The notes below the pieces were generated by a model. The model searched no databases and was not told where the DNA came from. It saw nothing but the letters and a program-made list of their open reading frames with translations. A program made the position numbers and the translations under genes. Of a DNA stretch of 9,880 nucleotides, positions 5,851 through 9,880 are shown piece after piece; positions within the stretch are counted from its first letter, which is position 1; each line of letters opens with the position of its first letter. The DNA is taken from positions 1 through 9,880 of the forward strand of contig QIEB01000278.1 of the NCBI GenBank assembly GCA_003229495.1, in the 5' to 3' direction. Origin of the DNA: Flammeovirgaceae bacterium (lineage in GTDB: Bacteria; Bacteroidota; Bacteroidia; Cytophagales; Cyclobacteriaceae).

Positions 5851-7212
5851 ACCCCAAAGATCGCCAAACAAATCTTCCAATCTCCCAAATCCTACCACCT
5901 CAATATCTGTCTCTTTTGGAACACCTTTAAGGGCATATTTTGATAGATAGATTTTTCTAAATCCAAGCTTCTCAGCTTCAACGATGCGATGCTGCGCCCG
6001 GTTTACCGCCCGGATCTCACCTCCCAAACCAATTTCCCCCGAAAAGCATATTTCCCAAGGAACCGGCGTCTCATTAAAAGATGAAACAACAGCAACAGCA
6101 ACAGCCAAATCGATTGCCGGGTCTTCTACTCTAAGGCCACCGGCAATGTTGAGGAACACGTCCTGGGCCCCCAAGGGGAATCCTCCCCTCTTTTCCAGAA
6201 CTGCCAGCAACATATTAAGCCGCCGATTATCAAACCCGGTAGAGGTCCGTTGTGCAGTTCCATAAGCCGCTGTGCTAACCAGGGCCTGAATTTCAATCAA
6301 CAATGGCCTATTTCCCTCAAGGCTGGCAGCAATTGAAACGCCACTAAGTTCCTCTTCCCTTGGTGATATCAGAATCTCAGAAGGGTTATCAACACCCCTC
6401 AGTCCTTGTTCATGCATCTCGTATATCCCCAGTTCTGAAGTAGGGCCAAACCGGTTTTTTGATGTTCTCAATATTCTGTAGGCCAAATGACGGTCCCCTT
6501 CAAACTGCAATACGGTATCTACCATATGCTCCAACACCTTCGGCCCAGCCAAAGCTCCGTCTTTGGTGATGTGTCCAATTAAGAATACCGGCACATGGCT
6601 CTCTTTTGCATACCTGATTAATTGAGTAGCGCAATCACGGATTTGTGAAATGCTTCCAGCTACAGAATCCGATTGTACGGTTTGTAACGTTTGTATACTA
6701 TCGATGATCAACAAATCCGGGGTCAATTCGGAAATTCGTTGGAATATTTGCTCAATGGAGGTCTCGGTAAGTATGTAAAAACCCTCGGAGTCCATGGACA
6801 AGCGCTCAGCACGCATTTTTATTTGCTGCTGACTTTCTTCACCTGAAACATACAATACCTTTAGACTGCTAAGCATTAGGGCTACCTGCAACATAAGAGT
6901 GGATTTGCCAATGCCCGGTTCCCCACCAATAAGAACCATAGCACCGGGAACAATACCACCTCCCAGTACCCGATTAAGCTCCTTGTCAGTGGTGATCATT
7001 CGGGTTTCAGATTTAAGATCAACCTGAGAAAGTTTGAGGGGTTTGTTTTGAACCTGGGTGACCGTTGTGCGCCAGGTAGTGGCAGTAGTATGGGGCTGGA
7101 TCAATTCTTCATGAAGTGTATTCCATTCACCACACCCCTGACATTGACCCTGCCATTTTGCGGAATGAACTCCGCAGTTACTGCATATAAAAGAAGTCTT
7201 GATCTTGGCCAT
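5848..7212 (-). CDS. radA: DNA repair and recombination ATPase RadA (Sms)
   Basis: RadA is a RecA-like cytoplasmic ATPase, a hexameric helicase that helps process recombination branches with RecA. From the ATG at 7212 it has 454 residues, the usual length. A four-Cys zinc finger (C10, C13, C24, C27, in ICSNCG..CQGCGEW) comes first. The Walker A motif GGEPGIGKST is at 96-105, the Walker B-like LLIIDSIQT at about 167-175, and the RadA-specific KNRFG at 252-256. A Lon-protease-like C-terminal domain follows from about 275 (LVSTAAYGTAQRTSTGFDNRRL, AGGLRVEDPAIDLA, SGEIGLGGEIR); it is structural, not a protease. The frame continues upstream to a TTG at 7239, but family members begin MAKxKxxFxC, so 7212 is chosen. 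It lies 83 bp downstream of the SNF2 gene on the same strand and ends 10 bp from the GNAT gene. Confidence 0.96.
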   Translation of the reverse strand: MAKIKTSFICSNCGVHSAKWQGQCQGCGEWNTLHEELIQPHTTATTWRTTVTQVQNKPLKLSQVDLKSETRMITTDKELNRVLGGGIVPGAMVLIGGEPGIGKSTLMLQVALMLSSLKVLYVSGEESQQQIKMRAERLSMDSEGFYILTETSIEQIFQRISELTPDLLIIDSIQTLQTVQSDSVAGSISQIRDCATQLIRYAKESHVPVFLIGHITKDGALAGPKVLEHMVDTVLQFEGDRHLAYRILRTSKNRFGPTSELGIYEMHEQGLRGVDNPSEILISPREEELSGVSIAASLEGNRPLLIEIQALVSTAAYGTAQRTSTGFDNRRLNMLLAVLEKRGGFPLGAQDVFLNIAGGLRVEDPAIDLAVAVAVVSSFNETPVPWEICFSGEIGLGGEIRAVNRAQHRIVEAEKLGFRKIYLSKYALKGVPKETDIEVVGFGRLEDLFGDLWG

Positions 7213-7235
7213 TGGGCAAATACTTGGGGTATCGA

Positions 7236-7265
7236 CCAAGATACTTAATTTCAGATTCTACTCAA
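7236..7265 (-). promoter_or_regulatory. candidate radA promoter
   Basis: Read on the minus strand, TTG (7265-7263), a 19-bp spacer and TATCTTGG (7243-7236) approximate the Bacteroidota pattern, with one mismatch to TAnnTTTG. The distance to the radA ATG at 7212 is short and realistic. It overlaps inverted repeats in the same gap, which could serve as an operator. It suggests radA need not depend on SNF2-gene transcription. Confidence 0.28.
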
Positions 7266-7295
7266 GACCAGCGGGGTATTTAAGTTCCCAAGCGA

Positions 7296-9880
7296 TTACT
7301 GTAATAAAGACTCAATGTCGTCCTTAGATAGCGTTTTCACAAAACCTTCATCTACGGTGATCAGGTTTTGCGCTAACTTTATCTTGTTCTTTTGAAGTGA
7401 CAATATCTTTTCCTCTACAGTGCCTTTACTTATGAACTTATAGGTGAAGACCTTATTTTCCTGCCCAATTCTATGGGCCCGGTCAATGGCCTGGGCTTCC
7501 ACAGCTGGGTTCCACCAAGGGTCAAGCAAGAAAACATAGTCCGCTTTGGTAAGATTCAAACCTAATCCTCCTGCTTTCAGGGAAATCAGAAAAACCCTCA
7601 CATGATCTTGAGTCTGGAAATTTGTGACCTCCTGCTGCCGATCCTTAGTTGCCCCGTCTAGATAGCTAAACGGGATGTGGTTGTTTAGGAGATAAGTTTT
7701 CAACAACGATAGGTGCTTAACGAACTGGCTAAATACCAAAATTTTATGCCCTTTGCTAATAGCATTATTGAGCATATGGGTAACATCTTCCAGCTTACCT
7801 GAATCACCGGCATACTCGGGATCAACCATTTTAGGATGATTGGCAATTTGTCTTAGACGGGTTAACCCCTGAAGTAATAAAAACTGTGATTTATTAACCC
7901 CTTTATTTTCAATGCTTTGAAGGATTTTGTTACGGTAGTATGACTTGGAAGCTTCATAATGATCTTCCTGCATAGTAGTCATAGTACAGTATTGTATGTT
8001 TTCTACCTTCTCTGGAAGCTCAGTGGCAACCTGTGATTTATTTCTTCGCAGAATAAACGGTTTAATGATGGTGTTGAGCTTCTGGGTTTTTTCATTGTCT
8101 TGTTTCTTCTCAATTGGCTTCTGGAATTCTGATTTAAAGTAGCTTTGATTTCCCAATAAACCAGGATTGATAAAGGTCATCTGGGACCATAGATCTAAGG
8201 TGCTATTTTCCAGCGGCGTACCAGTTAGTATCAAACGATACCTGGAATTCAGCTTCTTTACCGCTTTGGCTATGTGGGAATTGGGGTTTTTGATGGCCTG
8301 ACTTTCATCCAGAATAATATAGTTGAAGCGATAGTTCCTAAGTGTTTCGATGTCCAGTCTGGTAATGCCATAGGAAGTTAGTATCAGGTCATATCCATTA
8401 AATTGTGAGATATCCTTGATGCGATTAGTACCAGAATATATAAAGACTTTTAAGTTCGGGGTGAATTTCTGCGCTTCCAGCTGCCAGTTATAGATCAAAG
8501 AGGTAGGCATCACCAGCAAACTGGCTCCGCTATGAGCCATTTCCTTTTGACATTGCAATATTGCCAGTGTTTGAACGGTCTTCCCCAGCCCCATATCGTC
8601 TGCCAGACATCCACCGAAATTAAATTTGTTGAGAAACAGCAACCAATTGTATCCGGCCTTTTGATAAGGTCGTAGGTCTCCTATAAATGCTTCTGGTAAA
8701 GGAGAATCCTCAATTTGATCAAATTTCCTTAATCCTTCCAGTTTTTTGCTCATGCTGACAGCAGCCAGCTCTGCTTTTCCCAATTCCTGCACCAATGCTA
8801 AATGGTGTTTCTTCAACTTCATTTCAGAGGTTTGGTCCTTTTCCTCCATAAATGCAAAGAGTTCCGAATACTCTTTGAACCAATGTTCCGGAATAACGCC
8901 TATTTCTCCGTTTGGAAGCAAAACTTCATTCTTTTTGGCCAATATCAATTTCCTGAGTTTAAGAAAAGATATCTGGTATTCACCAAATTTTACCACGGTG
9001 TGTATATCGAACCAATCAATGTTTTCTGTTACATCAATGCTTATTGAGGACCTTCCAAGAAAATATCTTTTATTATCCAACTGTGTTTGACGAACTGTGA
9101 ATCCCAGTTCTTCCAGTGGCTCCTTGTTTTCCTGCAACCATGAGAATGCTTCGGGCTTATACATAGTAGTGAAGCCGTGTTTTAAGGGCATTCCCAAATT
9201 ATTAAGTGACCCTAGATACTCTTTTTCACGAAGTACCGCCCTGTTTACCCGGTGAAATAGATATTCGTCACCGATCCGCTCCAGGTTCACACTTATGGAA
9301 CGTATCTTGTCCGCCCGGTAGTTGTAAGGACCATAACTAAAGGAAAGTTCGAACATCAACCGGTCCGAGCCATTTCTGGAATGTCCCTTCGACCTATTTT
9401 GGGAATAGTTGTCAGTGCTGCCATTGGACTTGGTATGCGCTAGTTGCGAGAAAGTCAAAATTGGCCGGATGGGAAAATGGTCACTTTGAATTTCAAATCC
9501 CTTGGCATACACATCGTAGCCTGCAATTAACGGGGCCACGAACTTTCTATAGTAGGTTTCCTCAACCTGTTTTGGTATAACAATAAATTTCTTATTCAGA
9601 AATGGTCTCAGTTTCTTTCCATTAACATTCTTCTCAAAACTGAACAATTTGCAAATTATGAATGCATTCTGATATTGAAAATCTACTTTTTCATTTTGGC
9701 ACTTGATGGTAGGAAAGTAATGAGTATTATCATGGTTGCGCCTAAAATGAAAAAGAACGGAAGCCTTTTCTTTGACGATTTCTATCTTCCTCCAGGCAGG
9801 TTCTCCATCATTGCCCATCTCATATAGGTTCTTGCCTTTCATCAATGCCAATATTCTGGCCCGCTTAATCTCCAAATAAT
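7296..9880 (-). CDS. SNF2-family helicase/translocase (5' end outside window)
   Basis: This is a large Swi2/Snf2-type DNA translocase that uses ATP hydrolysis to move on duplex DNA and remodel bound proteins. The frame remains open at the right edge, and its first possible start within the window is only a TTG at 9875, so the N-terminus is probably missing. Numbering from that TTG (859 residues): the first 395 or so hold no ATPase motif and include a polar Ser/Asn-rich stretch (150-171). The SNF2 ATPase runs from LRPYQKAGYNWL (401-412). It has Walker A DDMGLGKTVQT (426-436), Walker B DESQ (523-526) and motif III LTGTPLEN (550-557). The second RecA lobe has LVFSQF (713-718), SLKAGGLGLNL (765-775) and QAIDRAHRIGQ (795-805). 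All catalytic motifs look intact. Family is certain; the biological role of such bacterial Snf2 proteins is poorly defined. radA follows after 83 bp. Confidence 0.94.
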   Translation of the reverse strand, partial: YLEIKRARILALMKGKNLYEMGNDGEPAWRKIEIVKEKASVLFHFRRNHDNTHYFPTIKCQNEKVDFQYQNAFIICKLFSFEKNVNGKKLRPFLNKKFIVIPKQVEETYYRKFVAPLIAGYDVYAKGFEIQSDHFPIRPILTFSQLAHTKSNGSTDNYSQNRSKGHSRNGSDRLMFELSFSYGPYNYRADKIRSISVNLERIGDEYLFHRVNRAVLREKEYLGSLNNLGMPLKHGFTTMYKPEAFSWLQENKEPLEELGFTVRQTQLDNKRYFLGRSSISIDVTENIDWFDIHTVVKFGEYQISFLKLRKLILAKKNEVLLPNGEIGVIPEHWFKEYSELFAFMEEKDQTSEMKLKKHHLALVQELGKAELAAVSMSKKLEGLRKFDQIEDSPLPEAFIGDLRPYQKAGYNWLLFLNKFNFGGCLADDMGLGKTVQTLAILQCQKEMAHSGASLLVMPTSLIYNWQLEAQKFTPNLKVFIYSGTNRIKDISQFNGYDLILTSYGITRLDIETLRNYRFNYIILDESQAIKNPNSHIAKAVKKLNSRYRLILTGTPLENSTLDLWSQMTFINPGLLGNQSYFKSEFQKPIEKKQDNEKTQKLNTIIKPFILRRNKSQVATELPEKVENIQYCTMTTMQEDHYEASKSYYRNKILQSIENKGVNKSQFLLLQGLTRLRQIANHPKMVDPEYAGDSGKLEDVTHMLNNAISKGHKILVFSQFVKHLSLLKTYLLNNHIPFSYLDGATKDRQQEVTNFQTQDHVRVFLISLKAGGLGLNLTKADYVFLLDPWWNPAVEAQAIDRAHRIGQENKVFTYKFISKGTVEEKILSLQKNKIKLAQNLITVDEGFVKTLSKDDIESLLQ

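Noticed and set aside
7213..7239. N-terminal extension of RadA from a TTG at 7239
   Set aside because: RadA proteins start with a MAKxKxxFxC-like sequence, which matches the ATG at 7212 exactly; the extra nine residues have no family counterpart.
5984..7248. + strand frames of 93 and 66 codons inside radA
   Set aside because: Both are antisense to well-conserved RadA motifs and have low-complexity or implausible translations.
8746..9090. + strand frames of 114 and 81 codons inside the SNF2 gene
   Set aside because: They overlap each other and are antisense to the SNF2 coding region; no domain is visible.
1..9880. Defence island, CRISPR array, prophage or toxin-antitoxin content, prompted by MazG, a GNAT enzyme and an SNF2 helicase together
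   Set aside because: The MazG is the long housekeeping type, the GNAT lacks a toxin-like antitoxin partner, and the SNF2 protein has no nuclease, methylase or DISARM-type neighbours. No direct-repeat array or phage gene is visible.

Overview
The window looks like a housekeeping-type stretch of a Bacteroidota chromosome, probably from the Cytophagia/Flavobacteriia side. Three things suggest this. The cold-shock protein has the long, highly charged N-terminal extension I associate with this phylum. Several genes lack a convincing Shine-Dalgarno sequence. Boxes of the form TAnnTTTG, the Bacteroidota -7 element, occur upstream of some genes. The genus cannot be named from the sequence. Nothing marks the region as a mobile element: I saw no transposase, integrase, CRISPR array, rRNA or tRNA.

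Layout, left to right. (1) The 3' end of mazG (nucleotide-pool house-cleaning) enters from the left edge, followed by a monocistronic cold-shock-domain gene. (2) A 290-bp gap with a short palindrome precedes a stand-alone zinc-free quinone-reductase-like MDR oxidoreductase on the + strand. (3) Convergent to it lies an rluD-type 23S rRNA pseudouridine synthase on the - strand. (4) Divergent from rluD is a tight + strand cluster: an EamA/DMT membrane transporter, a PLP-dependent enzyme of the ACC deaminase/D-cysteine desulfhydrase family (overlapping the transporter by 23 bp) and a PaiA-like GNAT acetyltransferase 15 bp further on. (5) Convergent to that, with only 10 bp between stop codons, is radA on the - strand, and upstream of radA on the same strand is a large SNF2-family helicase that runs off the right edge.

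The transporter, PLP enzyme and acetyltransferase are the only group that looks like a functional unit. They are plausibly co-transcribed and could handle a small amino-acid- or amine-like metabolite, possibly D-cysteine. Two residues that distinguish ACC deaminase from D-cysteine desulfhydrase are of the desulfhydrase type here. The SNF2-radA pair shares a direction and a DNA recombination/repair theme, but an 83-bp gap with its own promoter-like box separates them.

I found no convincing undescribed system. The points worth a second look are small: the transporter-PLP-GNAT cluster, a hairpin whose arms contain both convergent stop codons at about 5835-5850, alternative inverted repeats ahead of radA, palindromes near 1100 and 2379, and a possible decayed minus-strand coding remnant in the 952-1241 gap. 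Three start codons were moved or set by reading family conservation and upstream stops: the PLP enzyme to 4362, radA to 7212, and the transporter to a GTG at 3497.
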